Below, piece by piece: positions 18,332 through 27,315 of a stretch of 52,378 nucleotides of DNA. Origin of the DNA: Clostridia bacterium. Its GTDB lineage: Bacteria > Bacillota > Clostridia > Oscillospirales > Acutalibacteraceae. The translations under genes and the position numbers were made by a program. Position 1 is the first letter of the stretch. The number at the start of each line of letters is the position of its first letter. A model generated the notes under the pieces. It saw only the letters and a program-made list of their open reading frames with translations. It ran no database searches and was not told the origin of the DNA. The stretch lies in NCBI GenBank assembly GCA_017440965.1, contig JAFSGH010000031.1, positions 1-52,378 of the forward strand, in the 5' to 3' direction.

Positions 18332-18805
18332 ATGGCAATCAGAAATATAAGAACAGAAGAGGATCCCGTTCTCAGAAAGGTTAGCCGAAAGGTTGAAAAC
18401 TTTGATGACAGACTTTTTCTTTTACTTGATGATATGAGAGATACTCTTATCAAGTCTCAGGGCATCGGTCTTGCTGCCGTGCAGATCGGAATTCTCAGAA
18501 GAGTAGTTCTCGTAAAGTTCAATGATAAGATAATAGAGCTTATTAATCCCGAAATAATTGAAAGGGAAGGCTCTCAGGTCGAAGCAGAGGGTTGTCTTTC
18601 AATTCCTCATAAGGCAGGAAAGACATTAAGACCTAAATCCGTAACTGTTCGTGCTCAGAACAGAAACGGTAATTGGTGCATTTATAAAGGAACCGATCTT
18701 GAAGCAAGATGCTTCTGTCATGAGCTTGATCATCTTGACGGAAAGCTTTATATTGACGCTCTTGCTCCCGGTGAAAAGGTTTACTTTACACGCGATTATG
18801 ACTAA
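18332..18805 (+). CDS. def: Peptide deformylase
   Basis: Def removes the formyl group from nascent N-formylmethionine. The 157-residue protein has all three motifs: GIGLAAVQIG at 44-53, EGCLS at 86-90 with the metal-ligand cysteine, and HELDH at 130-134. An in-frame GTG exists at 18323, but it overlaps the ribosome site AGGTG at 18321-18325, so the ATG at 18332 is preferred. It is followed 9 nt later by fmt, the gene for the opposing formylation step. Confidence 0.96.
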   Translation: MAIRNIRTEEDPVLRKVSRKVENFDDRLFLLLDDMRDTLIKSQGIGLAAVQIGILRRVVLVKFNDKIIELINPEIIEREGSQVEAEGCLSIPHKAGKTLRPKSVTVRAQNRNGNWCIYKGTDLEARCFCHELDHLDGKLYIDALAPGEKVYFTRDYD

Positions 18806-18814
18806 GGAGATAAT

Positions 18815-19759
18815 ATGAAAACAGTTGTTTTTATGGGAACTCCCGATTTTGCTGTTCCCGCACTTCAGGCGCTTATTGATTCCGATGAATATGATGTAAA
18901 GTTAGTAGTTTCACAGCCCGATAAGCCTCAGGGCAGAAAGCAGATCCTGACACCTCCACCTGTAAAACAATTAGCTTTACAGTATAATATAGATGTATAT
19001 CAGCCGACAACTCTTAAAAGTGATGAGGCATTTGAAAGGATCTCTTCCTTAAAGCCTGATTTTATTGTTGTTTCAGCCTTCGGAAAGCTTTTACCTCAGA
19101 GAATTCTTGATATTCCTGCCTTTGGCTGTGTCAATCTTCATGGCTCTCTTCTTCCGAAATACCGTGGAGCCGCACCTATTCAGTGGAGTGTTATCAACGG
19201 TGACAGTGTTACCGGTGTAACGACAATGCTGATGGATGCAGGTCTTGATACCGGAGATATTCTGCTTACAAAGACAAAGACTATCAGAAACGATGAAACA
19301 GCAGGTGAGGTATTTGATTCTCTTGCAACTATGTGTCCCGAGCTTCTTTTTGAAACTCTGAACGGCTTATATGAGGGTACGGTAACTCCCGTTAAGCAGA
19401 ACGATGCCGAAGCCACATATGTTTCCGTGCTTGATAAGAATATGTCGGTAATTGATTGGAATAATAATGCCGATACTATTCATAATCTTGTAAGAGGTCT
19501 TAATCCCTGGCCCGTTGCAAGAACAGTATTTAACGGAAAAATATTAAAAATTTACAGGACCTCCGTTTATGATAAGAAAGTCTCTCTCGGTGTTTCAGAG
19601 GTCTCTTCGGAAAACGGTTGCATCTTAGTGGGCTGCGGCGAAAATACAGCTGTTGAGATCGAAGAATTACAGCTTGAAGGCTCAAAGAGAATGTCTGCTG
19701 CAGACTTTTTACGCGGTCACGCTTTTGATAAGGGATTTACATTCAGTTCGGAGGCGTAA
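18815..19759 (+). CDS. fmt: Methionyl-tRNA formyltransferase
   Basis: Fmt formylates initiator Met-tRNA using 10-formyl-tetrahydrofolate. The 314-residue protein has the catalytic trio in place, N107 and H109 in NLHGSLLPKYRGAAPIQ and D145 in DAGLDTGDIL, matching E. coli N106, H108 and D144. The C-terminal OB-fold carries RGLNPWPVA and ADFLRGHA. TAAGGAG overlaps the def stop. def-fmt pairing is standard, and the yugP-like gene follows after 3 nt. Confidence 0.96.
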   Translation: MKTVVFMGTPDFAVPALQALIDSDEYDVKLVVSQPDKPQGRKQILTPPPVKQLALQYNIDVYQPTTLKSDEAFERISSLKPDFIVVSAFGKLLPQRILDIPAFGCVNLHGSLLPKYRGAAPIQWSVINGDSVTGVTTMLMDAGLDTGDILLTKTKTIRNDETAGEVFDSLATMCPELLFETLNGLYEGTVTPVKQNDAEATYVSVLDKNMSVIDWNNNADTIHNLVRGLNPWPVARTVFNGKILKIYRTSVYDKKVSLGVSEVSSENGCILVGCGENTAVEIEELQLEGSKRMSAADFLRGHAFDKGFTFSSEA

Positions 19760-19762
19760 ATA

Positions 19763-20485
19763 ATGGAAATATATCCTTTATATTTAGGTTCATCTTTATA
19801 TTATAATTTCAGTTATATCTGGTTAATAATCCCTGCAATGCTGATTGCTCTTGCGGCTCAGATAGCAGTAAAAAGAGCCTATTCCTCTATGTCACAGGTC
19901 TATTCAAAGAGCGGCTATTCGGGTGCTCAGGCAGCCTCTGCCGTATTAAGACATTACGGAATTACTGATGTGCGCATTGAACAGTGCTCAGGCAAGCTGT
20001 CCGATCATTACGATCCTAAGCACAAGGTCATCAGGCTTTCGGAGGGGGTATATTCCTCAACTTCTATTGCCGCTATCGGAATTGCCTGCCATGAAGCAGG
20101 TCACGCGGCTCAGCATGCATCCGAGTATCTGCCGATAAAGATCAGAAATGCAATTATTCCTGTTTGCAATATCGGCTCTTATCTCGGTTTGCCTATTGCT
20201 TTTATCGGAATGCTTCTGAGCTTTGAGAGCTTGATCTTCGCAGGCTTACTTCTTTATTCATTTATTATGCTGTTTCAGTTAGCTACCTTACCCGTTGAGC
20301 TTAATGCAAGTTCAAGAGCACTCGAGGTTATTGAGGCAACGGGGCTTCTGAGAGATGAAATTGAGCTCAAGGGTGCGAAAAAGGTGCTCAGATGCGCAGC
20401 GATGACTTATGTTGCCGCTTTGATCTCAGCACTTGCAAACCTCTTAAGATTTATTCTTATTTTTACCCGCAGACGGGACAGATAA
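19763..20485 (+). CDS. yugP: YugP-family neutral zinc metallopeptidase
   Basis: The 240-residue membrane protein has the zinc-protease motif HEAGH at 110-114 with the preceding DHYDPKHKVIRLSEGVY. Hydrophobic helices lie at about 18-36, 130-150, 155-180 and 205-230. NASSRALEVIE downstream is also typical of the family. AGGCG-like sequence at the fmt end provides the ribosome site. YugP-like genes are regularly found between fmt and rsmB in Firmicutes. The substrates are unknown. Confidence 0.9.
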   Translation: MEIYPLYLGSSLYYNFSYIWLIIPAMLIALAAQIAVKRAYSSMSQVYSKSGYSGAQAASAVLRHYGITDVRIEQCSGKLSDHYDPKHKVIRLSEGVYSSTSIAAIGIACHEAGHAAQHASEYLPIKIRNAIIPVCNIGSYLGLPIAFIGMLLSFESLIFAGLLLYSFIMLFQLATLPVELNASSRALEVIEATGLLRDEIELKGAKKVLRCAAMTYVAALISALANLLRFILIFTRRRDR

Positions 20486-20503
20486 GGGGAAGTAGGATTA
20501 ATT

Positions 20504-21817
20504 ATGCCCGATCCGAGAACAGAAGCTGTAAGGCTTCTGACAAAATTTGAAAAGGATGCTTCTTATTCTGCAATTGCTTTATCTGAGGCATTGAAAAACA
20601 TAGATTTCGCTGACAGCAGGGATGTTTCCTTTGCCGTTTCATTGGTTTACGGTGTGCTTGAGCATAAGATTACCTTGGATTATAACATTTCATTGTATCT
20701 TACCTCTTCTGTCAAAAAGCTGAAGCCTGTTGTGCTTAACTGTCTCCGCATAGGTGCTTATCAGCTTCTTTATCTTGATAAGGTGCCTCAGAGTGCGGCA
20801 GTAAACGAATCTGTAAGAATCGTTAAAAAGCTCGGCTTTAGTTTTGCCTCAGGCCTTGTGAATGCTGTTTTGAGAAAGATTGCTTCTTCAGGTCTTATCT
20901 TGCCCGATGACAGCAATCAGGAGGAGTATCTCAGTGTCAGGTTTTCGGTGGACCTTTCTATTGCCCGAATGCTTATAAGAGATTACGGCTTTGAAAAGGC
21001 TCAGAATATTCTTGATGTATTTTCAGGCAGAAGACCTATATATATCCGTCATAACACTCTCAGATGTACTGGAGAACAGCTAAAAGCTTCTCTCGAAGCG
21101 GACGGTGTTTCATTTAAGGAAACGGAGCTTGAGGGTTGCATTTCAATCTCGGATACAGGTGACATTTCAAGGCTTTCTGCCTACAAAAACGGTTATTTTC
21201 ATGTGCAGGATATGGCATCTCAGATATGCTGTAAGCTATTAGGCGCAAAGGGCGGTGAAAGGATCATTGACTGCTGTGCTGCTCCCGGAGGAAAATCCTT
21301 TACCGTTGCACAATATATGGAAAATTGCGGTTCTCTTATTTCCTGTGATATGTATGAGCATAAGATATCTCTCATAAATTCAGGAGCAAAGCGCCTTGGT
21401 ATCACTGTTATTGATGCTGTCTGCTCTGATGCCGTAAGACTTAATACTTTGTATTCCGAGGCTGACAGAGTTCTTTGCGATGTGCCTTGCTCGGGTATAG
21501 GTGTTATGGGAAGAAAGCCCGAGATCAGATACAAAAATGAGGCTGATTTTTCTTCTCTTCCCGAAATTCAGAAAAATATTCTTTATTCCTGCTCGGAAAT
21601 GGTAAGAAAAGGCGGCGTTCTGATTTATTCAACCTGTACATTGAATAAAAAAGAGAATGAGGAGATATGTGAAGGCTTTCTCAGAGATCATCCTGATTTT
21701 TATATCTCAGATGATGCCGATTATAAAAGCTTAACTGACAGGTTTATTACATTCTTACCCGATAAAAACGGGTCAGACGGATTTTTTATTGCTAAATTTA
21801 TCAGAGGTTCTGTATGA
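20504..21817 (+). CDS. rsmB: 16S rRNA m5C967 methyltransferase
   Basis: RsmB (Sun/Fmu) methylates cytosine 967 of 16S rRNA. The 437-residue protein has the N-terminal NusB-like domain (LDYNISLYL, VLNCLRIGAYQLLYLD, VPQSAAVNESV) and a Rossmann methyltransferase with DCCAAPGGKSF. The two catalytic cysteines lie in DVPCSGIGVMGR and IYSTCTLNKKENEE. The last 4 nt overlap rlmN, giving ATGA coupling. Motifs are complete and length is normal. Confidence 0.95.
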   Translation: MPDPRTEAVRLLTKFEKDASYSAIALSEALKNIDFADSRDVSFAVSLVYGVLEHKITLDYNISLYLTSSVKKLKPVVLNCLRIGAYQLLYLDKVPQSAAVNESVRIVKKLGFSFASGLVNAVLRKIASSGLILPDDSNQEEYLSVRFSVDLSIARMLIRDYGFEKAQNILDVFSGRRPIYIRHNTLRCTGEQLKASLEADGVSFKETELEGCISISDTGDISRLSAYKNGYFHVQDMASQICCKLLGAKGGERIIDCCAAPGGKSFTVAQYMENCGSLISCDMYEHKISLINSGAKRLGITVIDAVCSDAVRLNTLYSEADRVLCDVPCSGIGVMGRKPEIRYKNEADFSSLPEIQKNILYSCSEMVRKGGVLIYSTCTLNKKENEEICEGFLRDHPDFYISDDADYKSLTDRFITFLPDKNGSDGFFIAKFIRGSV

Positions 21818-22845
21818 AAAAGGATATACTGTCTTTGAATCTTGATGAGCTGACCGCAGAGATCACAGCTTTGGGCCAGCCGAAATTCAGAGCTAAACAG
21901 ATATACCGTTGGTTACATAAGGTTATGGTAACAGATTTTAACAGTATGTCGGACATTTCTCTTGAATTGCGTCGGATTCTTGATGACAATTTTGTCATAT
22001 TTGGTTGTTCTATTGAAAAAAAGCTTGTTTCGGAGTATGATGATACAATAAAGTATTTATTCCGCCTTCATGACGGAGAATTTATTGAGTCCGTGCTTAT
22101 GAAATATAGATACGGTTATACTGTCTGTGTTTCCTCGCAGGTGGGCTGCCGTATGGGATGCACCTTCTGTGCTTCAACTCTCGCAGGTGTTGTAAGAAGC
22201 CTCAATGCATCCGAAATTCTGTCTCAGATATACGCCATAAGCCGCGATAATGATATCAGGGTATCTCATATAGTTATGATGGGTATGGGTGAGCCCTTTG
22301 ATAATTATGACAATGTTCTGCGTTTTTTAAGGCTTATATCCGATGAAAACGGACTGAACATAAGTATGCGTCATATATCTCTTTCAACCTGCGGTATCGT
22401 CCCCGGTATATATAAGCTGATGGAAGAGAATCTTCAGCTTACACTGTCTATTTCTCTTCACGCTCCCGATGACAATATCCGCTCATCTATGATGCCTGTT
22501 AACAAAAAATGGAATATAGCAGAACTTATAGCTGCCTGTAAGGAATATTTCGAAAAGACCTCAAGAAGAATATCCTTTGAATATGCTCTCGTAAACGGAG
22601 TAAACGATACAGAGGAATGTGCTTATAAGCTGGCTTCTCTTCTTAAAGGAATGCTTTGCCATGTTAATCTTATTCCCGTGAATGAGGTTACGGAGACAGG
22701 ATGCAAGAAAAGCACGCCTGAGAGAGTACGCCGTTTTTCGGATATTCTTGCAAAAAAAGGCTTTGCAGTCACGGTGCGCCGTGAATTGGGCTCAGATATC
22801 AATGCTGCCTGCGGTCAGCTGAGAAGAAGCACCGTTAAAAAATAA
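21814..22845 (+). CDS. rlmN: 23S rRNA A2503 / tRNA A37 C2-methyltransferase RlmN
   Basis: RlmN is a radical-SAM enzyme that methylates A2503 of 23S rRNA. The 343-residue protein binds its 4Fe-4S cluster with C112, C116 and C119 in CRMGCTFC, and shows MGMGEPFDNYDNV and LSLHAPDDNIRSSMMPVN-like segments. Catalytic Cys is expected in the C-terminal AACGQL. Upstream it overlaps rsmB by 4 nt; prpC follows. The order rsmB-rlmN-prpC-prkC-rsgA matches B. subtilis. Confidence 0.96.
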   Translation: MKKDILSLNLDELTAEITALGQPKFRAKQIYRWLHKVMVTDFNSMSDISLELRRILDDNFVIFGCSIEKKLVSEYDDTIKYLFRLHDGEFIESVLMKYRYGYTVCVSSQVGCRMGCTFCASTLAGVVRSLNASEILSQIYAISRDNDIRVSHIVMMGMGEPFDNYDNVLRFLRLISDENGLNISMRHISLSTCGIVPGIYKLMEENLQLTLSISLHAPDDNIRSSMMPVNKKWNIAELIAACKEYFEKTSRRISFEYALVNGVNDTEECAYKLASLLKGMLCHVNLIPVNEVTETGCKKSTPERVRRFSDILAKKGFAVTVRRELGSDINAACGQLRRSTVKK

Positions 22846-22863
22846 ACGAAAGGAGATGCCGAT

Positions 22864-23595
22864 ATGCAATATTCAATGAAAACCGACAAGGGTAAGGTCC
22901 GTGAGTCAAATCAGGACGGATATTTTGTTACTGCCTTTGATGACTCATCGTGCTTTGCTGTAGTCTGTGACGGAATGGGCGGAATGAACGGTGGAGATAT
23001 TGCATCTGATATGGCTGTTAAGATCATATCTGAACGTTTTGTCGCAGGTTGGCGGCAGGGAATCTCTTTTTCATCTGTAAAAAACCTTATAACAACTGCT
23101 GTAAGTGCTGCCAATATCTGCATTTACGATGAGGCTAAGGACAATAATGAGCTTGAAGGAATGGGAACTACAGCTGTTATTGTGTATGTCAGCTCAATGA
23201 ATGCTGTTGTCGCAAATATCGGAGACAGCAGAGCTTATATTGTTAATGAGAGTCTCAGCCAGATCACTACAGATCACTCTTTAATGCAGGAAATGCTCTC
23301 TAAGGGAAAGCTTTCTTATGAAAATGCGGCAAACTTTCCCTATAAAAATGTTATCACCCGTGCTCTCGGCATTGAAGAGCATATTGATATAGATTTTTTC
23401 GATGTTATATTGACTAAGGAAGACAGTCTTCTTCTTTGCACAGACGGTCTTACAAATTTTGTTTCTCCCGATGAAATAATAAAAATTGTAAACGGTTCTT
23501 CCTGCGATAATATTGCATCGGAATTGGTTAAATGCGCAAATACTAACGGCGGCGGTGACAATATCACGGCTGTTGTCTTAACAAATAAAATGTAA
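22864..23595 (+). CDS. prpC: PP2C-type Ser/Thr phosphatase, PrkC partner
   Basis: The 243-residue PP2C/Stp1 phosphatase reverses PrkC-type phosphorylation. It has RESNQDGY near the start, metal-binding D36-G37 in CDGMGGMNGG, IGDSRAYIV, TDHS and the C-terminal GGGDNITAVV. GAAAGGAG precedes the ATG. It is immediately followed by its kinase, the standard pair for cell wall, division and germination control. Confidence 0.95.
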   Translation: MQYSMKTDKGKVRESNQDGYFVTAFDDSSCFAVVCDGMGGMNGGDIASDMAVKIISERFVAGWRQGISFSSVKNLITTAVSAANICIYDEAKDNNELEGMGTTAVIVYVSSMNAVVANIGDSRAYIVNESLSQITTDHSLMQEMLSKGKLSYENAANFPYKNVITRALGIEEHIDIDFFDVILTKEDSLLLCTDGLTNFVSPDEIIKIVNGSSCDNIASELVKCANTNGGGDNITAVVLTNKM

Positions 23596-23610
23596 GGAGT
23601 GTGGTCGTCT

Positions 23611-26073
23611 ATGGATAATTATATCAATCAGGTCATTAGTGACAGATATGAAATCAAAGAGATTATAGGCGTAGGCGGAATGGCTAAGGTCTATAAGGCA
23701 TACGATCGCGTTGATGACAGAATTGTGGCTGTCAAGATTCTTAAGGACGAATATCTTGCAAGCGAAGAATACAGAGTACGCTTTAAGAATGAGTCCCGTG
23801 CTATATCTTTACTTAATCATATTAATGTAGTAAAGGTTTATGATGTCTGCTTCGGTGATGATCTTCAGTACATCGTTATGGAGCATGTTGAGGGTATTAC
23901 TCTTAAGGAATTTATTGAAAAGCAGAAGGTGCTTGACTGGAAGGAAGCGCTGATAATCGTTGTTCAGATCCTTCGTGCTTTACAGCATGCTCACGATAAG
24001 GGAGTTATTCACAGGGATATCAAGCCTCAGAATATTCTTCTTTTATCAAATGCAACCATTAAGGTAACAGACTTTGGTATTGCAAGCTTCAAGAGAGGAA
24101 ATCTCAGCTCACCTGAGGATACTGAAGCTATAGGCTCTGTTCATTATGTAAGCCCCGAGCAGGCTATCGGTGATTACACCGATGAAAAGTCCGATATTTA
24201 TTCTGTAGGTGTCGTACTTTACGAGATGCTTACGGGCAAAATGCCTTTTGAGTCTGAATATGAGGAAAATGTTGCTCTTATGCAGCTTCAGAATGAAGCA
24301 GTAAGACCTACTGAGATCAACCCCTCTATTCCCGTAGGACTTGAACAGATCACACTTCGTGCCATGCAGAAGAATGCTATGGACAGATATCAGTCTGCTT
24401 CGGAATTTCTTATGGATCTTGATGAATTCAGAAGAAATCCTGACATACTTTTTGATTATCATTATTTCATAGACAAGACTCCTACAAAATTTATTTCCAC
24501 AAAGAACGAATTACCCAAAGATTCATCACCCGTTGATGAAGACGGATATGATGAGGATTATGAGGATGATGACGGCGACGAGGAAGGCGGCAGAAGCTCA
24601 GCACTTCCCGTGCTTATCGGTGTTGCAATTGCTTTGGTGCTTGTTGTCGCGCTCATAATATTCGGAGTTTTCGGAAGCTCCATCAAGGAAGTAATTTTCG
24701 GTGAATCCTCTTCCTCTGAAGAAGGAAGCTTCTGGGATAAGCTTGATATTTTCGGTCTCTTTAATAAGGATGACATTGAGGTTCCGAATTTCATCAATAT
24801 GAAATTTGAAGAGGTGCTTGAGAAGTATCCCGATCTTGCTATTGAGAATCCTCCTCAGTACGAGTACAATTCAACATACGAGGACGGATTTGTCTGCAAT
24901 CAGTATCCTGATGCAGGGGACAAGGTATCGAAGGATACCGTATTCAAGCTTACTGTTGCCACAAGCGGTGAAAGCGTGCTTGTTCAGGATGTTTCAGGTA
25001 AGTCCTCTATTGAAGCAGAGTCCACACTTCGTGCCGCAGGTCTTGTTGTTGAGCTTATTCCCCTTGTTGACGAGACAAGAGCTGAAGGTGAAGTAATTTA
25101 TACAAAGCCTACCGCAAACACATATGCTCAGTATAAGAGCACAGTTTATGTTTACTATGCTACAGGCCAAAACAGTATCAGCTCTGCAAGAGTTCCTATG
25201 GTTGTAGGTATGGAGCTCGAAGCCGCAAAGCAGAAGATAATCAATGCAGGTCTCACCGTCGGTGCGATCACTCAGGGTGCAAGTCCCGCTTCTCTTGAAG
25301 GCTTTGTTATAAGTCAGACTCCGGAAGCTACTACACCCGTAAATTCAGGCGTTAATGTAAACCTTGTTATCGGTAACGGTATTCCCGCAACCAATACTGC
25401 AGTATTTACTGTATCTCTTCCTTCCCTCGGTTCAGCTCAGGGCACTATCAAAACATATCTTAATGATGTTGCATATGATACTATTTCAGGTGTCAATATG
25501 AGCGGTCAGAGCTACCAGCTCAGCTTTACGGGCTCGGATGAAGAAAATACATTTAAGATCTATTGCGATGCTGTTCTTATTTATACGGGTAATATAGATT
25601 TTACAACCACACCTCCCACATTCTCAAATGTTCACGGATATCAGTTCTCCACAAAGGAATCTGTCCCGAATGTAGTCGGTCTTACTGAAAGTGCAGCTGA
25701 AGCACAGCTTTCTGCTGCAGGCTTCAATAAGGTCAGAGTTATGACTGAGCCCAGTGATACTGTAGCGGCAGGTCTTGTTATTTCTCAGTCTCCTATCTAC
25801 AGTGAAACAGCAAAGTATTCTACAGAGACTATTATTACTATTGTTATAAGTGAAGGTGCAAGCGGTGTTGAGGATACTACCATAGCATTACCTCCCGAAG
25901 AAAGCACAACTGCACCCGAAGAGAATACTACCGCAGCTGTAGTTCCTCCCGTTGAGAACACTACAGCCTCTCAGCCTGAGCCTCCCGCAACTGAAGCACC
26001 CACTGCGGCAGATGCTACCGAAGCCCCCACCGCTGCTCCTGAAGGCGGCGGTCAGCCTGAGGTAGTAGGTTGA
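23611..26073 (+). CDS. prkC: PASTA-domain Ser/Thr kinase, PrkC/Stk1 type
   Basis: The 820-residue membrane kinase senses peptidoglycan fragments through PASTA repeats. The kinase domain (1-275) shows K42, HRD at 134-136, DFG at 154-156 and GSVHYVSPEQ. An acidic linker precedes the membrane helix at 332-354. PASTA-like repeats lie at about 391-452, 456-518, 528-588 and 685-750. A non-PASTA beta-rich insert of about 95 residues (590-684) separates the third and fourth, and the last 70 residues are Thr/Glu/Pro/Ala-rich. AAGGAG at 23594-23599 favours ATG 23611 over the in-frame GTG at 23599. Confidence 0.94.
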   Translation: MDNYINQVISDRYEIKEIIGVGGMAKVYKAYDRVDDRIVAVKILKDEYLASEEYRVRFKNESRAISLLNHINVVKVYDVCFGDDLQYIVMEHVEGITLKEFIEKQKVLDWKEALIIVVQILRALQHAHDKGVIHRDIKPQNILLLSNATIKVTDFGIASFKRGNLSSPEDTEAIGSVHYVSPEQAIGDYTDEKSDIYSVGVVLYEMLTGKMPFESEYEENVALMQLQNEAVRPTEINPSIPVGLEQITLRAMQKNAMDRYQSASEFLMDLDEFRRNPDILFDYHYFIDKTPTKFISTKNELPKDSSPVDEDGYDEDYEDDDGDEEGGRSSALPVLIGVAIALVLVVALIIFGVFGSSIKEVIFGESSSSEEGSFWDKLDIFGLFNKDDIEVPNFINMKFEEVLEKYPDLAIENPPQYEYNSTYEDGFVCNQYPDAGDKVSKDTVFKLTVATSGESVLVQDVSGKSSIEAESTLRAAGLVVELIPLVDETRAEGEVIYTKPTANTYAQYKSTVYVYYATGQNSISSARVPMVVGMELEAAKQKIINAGLTVGAITQGASPASLEGFVISQTPEATTPVNSGVNVNLVIGNGIPATNTAVFTVSLPSLGSAQGTIKTYLNDVAYDTISGVNMSGQSYQLSFTGSDEENTFKIYCDAVLIYTGNIDFTTTPPTFSNVHGYQFSTKESVPNVVGLTESAAEAQLSAAGFNKVRVMTEPSDTVAAGLVISQSPIYSETAKYSTETIITIVISEGASGVEDTTIALPPEESTTAPEENTTAAVVPPVENTTASQPEPPATEAPTAADATEAPTAAPEGGGQPEVVG

Positions 26074-26098
26074 AATTAACAGTAAACGGGGAAAAATA

Positions 26099-26983
26099 AT
26101 GTCTTTAATTAATGGCAGAATAATACAATCGATCAGCGGCTTTTTCTATGTTGAAGCCGCTGATGCGGTTTTTGAGTGCAAAGCTAAGGGTGCATTCAGA
26201 AAAAAGGGCCTTACGCCCGTAGTCGGAGACTTTGTAACTATTGAAGTTTCTGATGATCTCAAGGGTACCGTAACCGATATCAGTGAACGCAGAAATTCTC
26301 TTCAAAGGCCTCCTGTTGCAAACATAGATATTTTATTTATTATTGCTTCGATCGATGATCCGAAGCCTAATCAGTATGTTATTGATAAGCTCAGTGCCTT
26401 TGCCGTATTTCATAATATAGAGCCGGTTATTGTGTTCTCTAAATCAGATCTTGGCAGCTGCGCAGATTATCTTGAGATATATAAAAAGAGTACACTGAAA
26501 ACTATTTCCTGTTCAGCAAAAAGCAATGAGGGAATTGATGAGATAAAAAGTCTTCTTGCAGGAAAAACCTGTGCATTTACGGGAAATTCCGGTGTTGGAA
26601 AATCAAGTATTCTTAATGCAATTGATCCTTCGCTTGCTTTACCTACCAATTCTATAAGCTCGAAGCTCGGACGCGGCAAGCATACAACGAGAAGCGTGAG
26701 CCTTTATAAATTATGTGACGGATATGTGGCGGATACTCCGGGTTTTTCTTCATTTGATCTTGAGATAATATCGGAACGAATATATAAGGATGAACTTCCT
26801 GCGTGCTTCCCTGAGTTCAGCGATTTTTCGGACAGCTGTAAATTTACTTCATCCTGCTCGCACACAGCGGATAAGGGATGTGCAATACTGAAGGCAATTG
26901 ATGACGGTCTCATAGCTAAGGAGCGTCATGAAAGCTATGTAAAAATGTATAATGAAGTCAAGAATTTCAATAAATGGGATTAA
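26099..26983 (+). CDS. rsgA: Ribosome small subunit-dependent GTPase A
   Basis: RsgA assists late 30S maturation. The 294-residue protein has an OB-fold, then a circularly permuted GTPase domain with G4 FSKSDL before the P-loop GNSGVGKSS at 162-170, switch I KLGRGKHTTR and G3 DTPGFSSF. The zinc site uses CKFTSSCSHTADKGC. GGGG at about 26088-26091 precedes the ATG. In B. subtilis rsgA is followed by rpe, thiN and spoVM; here rpe and thiN are missing and only small genes follow. Confidence 0.95.
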   Translation: MSLINGRIIQSISGFFYVEAADAVFECKAKGAFRKKGLTPVVGDFVTIEVSDDLKGTVTDISERRNSLQRPPVANIDILFIIASIDDPKPNQYVIDKLSAFAVFHNIEPVIVFSKSDLGSCADYLEIYKKSTLKTISCSAKSNEGIDEIKSLLAGKTCAFTGNSGVGKSSILNAIDPSLALPTNSISSKLGRGKHTTRSVSLYKLCDGYVADTPGFSSFDLEIISERIYKDELPACFPEFSDFSDSCKFTSSCSHTADKGCAILKAIDDGLIAKERHESYVKMYNEVKNFNKWD

Positions 26984-27078
26984 TTTTCACGGATAAGCAC
27001 ATCATAATGCTTTACTGCGTATTATATACTGTATGGCAGAGATATTACTGCCAAGGATAATTTTACGGGGTGGAGTAT

Positions 27079-27225
27079 GTGAGAAAACGCAATTGTTCCA
27101 AAGGTCTTATTGTTATCAGCTTCGGTGCAGGACTGTTTCTTGCATACTGCTTTCCGTCAAAGGTGCTTATCATTGCTCTTGCAATACTTCTGATAGGTGC
27201 AGGGATTATCCTTCTCAAGACCTGA
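27079..27225 (+). CDS. Small membrane protein between rsgA and spoVM
   Basis: This 48-residue reading frame starts at GTG with GGGGTGGAG at 27067-27075 upstream. It encodes a basic N-terminus (MRKRNCSKG), a hydrophobic glycine-rich helix (LIVISFGAGLFLAYCF), a proline turn (PSK) and a second helix ending in LLKT, so a helical hairpin in the membrane is likely. The stop is 16 nt before the spoVM start. I recall similar small hydrophobic proteins near spoVM in other clostridia, but assign no function. A 96-bp gap after rsgA may hold its own promoter; I could not identify one. Confidence 0.65.
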   Translation: MRKRNCSKGLIVISFGAGLFLAYCFPSKVLIIALAILLIGAGIILLKT

Positions 27226-27241
27226 AAGGAGAGCGGTAATT

Positions 27242-27310
27242 ATGCGTGTTTTTGTTTTCAGCAGTCCCGCGTTTGTAAGAAAATTATTCAGATTATTCTA
27301 TAAGGAATAA
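27242..27310 (+). CDS. spoVM: Stage V sporulation protein SpoVM (22 residues)
   Basis: SpoVM is a tiny amphipathic peptide that recognises the convex forespore membrane and anchors SpoIVA, the base of the spore coat. The frame encodes MRVFVFSSPAFVRKLFRLFYKE. P9, F11 and R17 occupy the same positions as in the 26-residue B. subtilis peptide, followed by an amphipathic basic helix. AAAGGAGAG at 27225-27233 lies upstream of the ATG. Position after prkC-rsgA matches the B. subtilis locus. At four residues shorter than B. subtilis it is within the range I expect for clostridia. Residues and synteny together make the call firm. Confidence 0.85.
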   Translation: MRVFVFSSPAFVRKLFRLFYKE

Positions 27311-27315
27311 ATTTT

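Noticed and set aside
26984-27078. Sigma-E promoter and hairpin ahead of the spoVM unit
   Set aside because: TGGCAG/CTGCCA (27034-27053) gives only a 6-bp stem, and no convincing -35/-10 pair of sporulation type was found.
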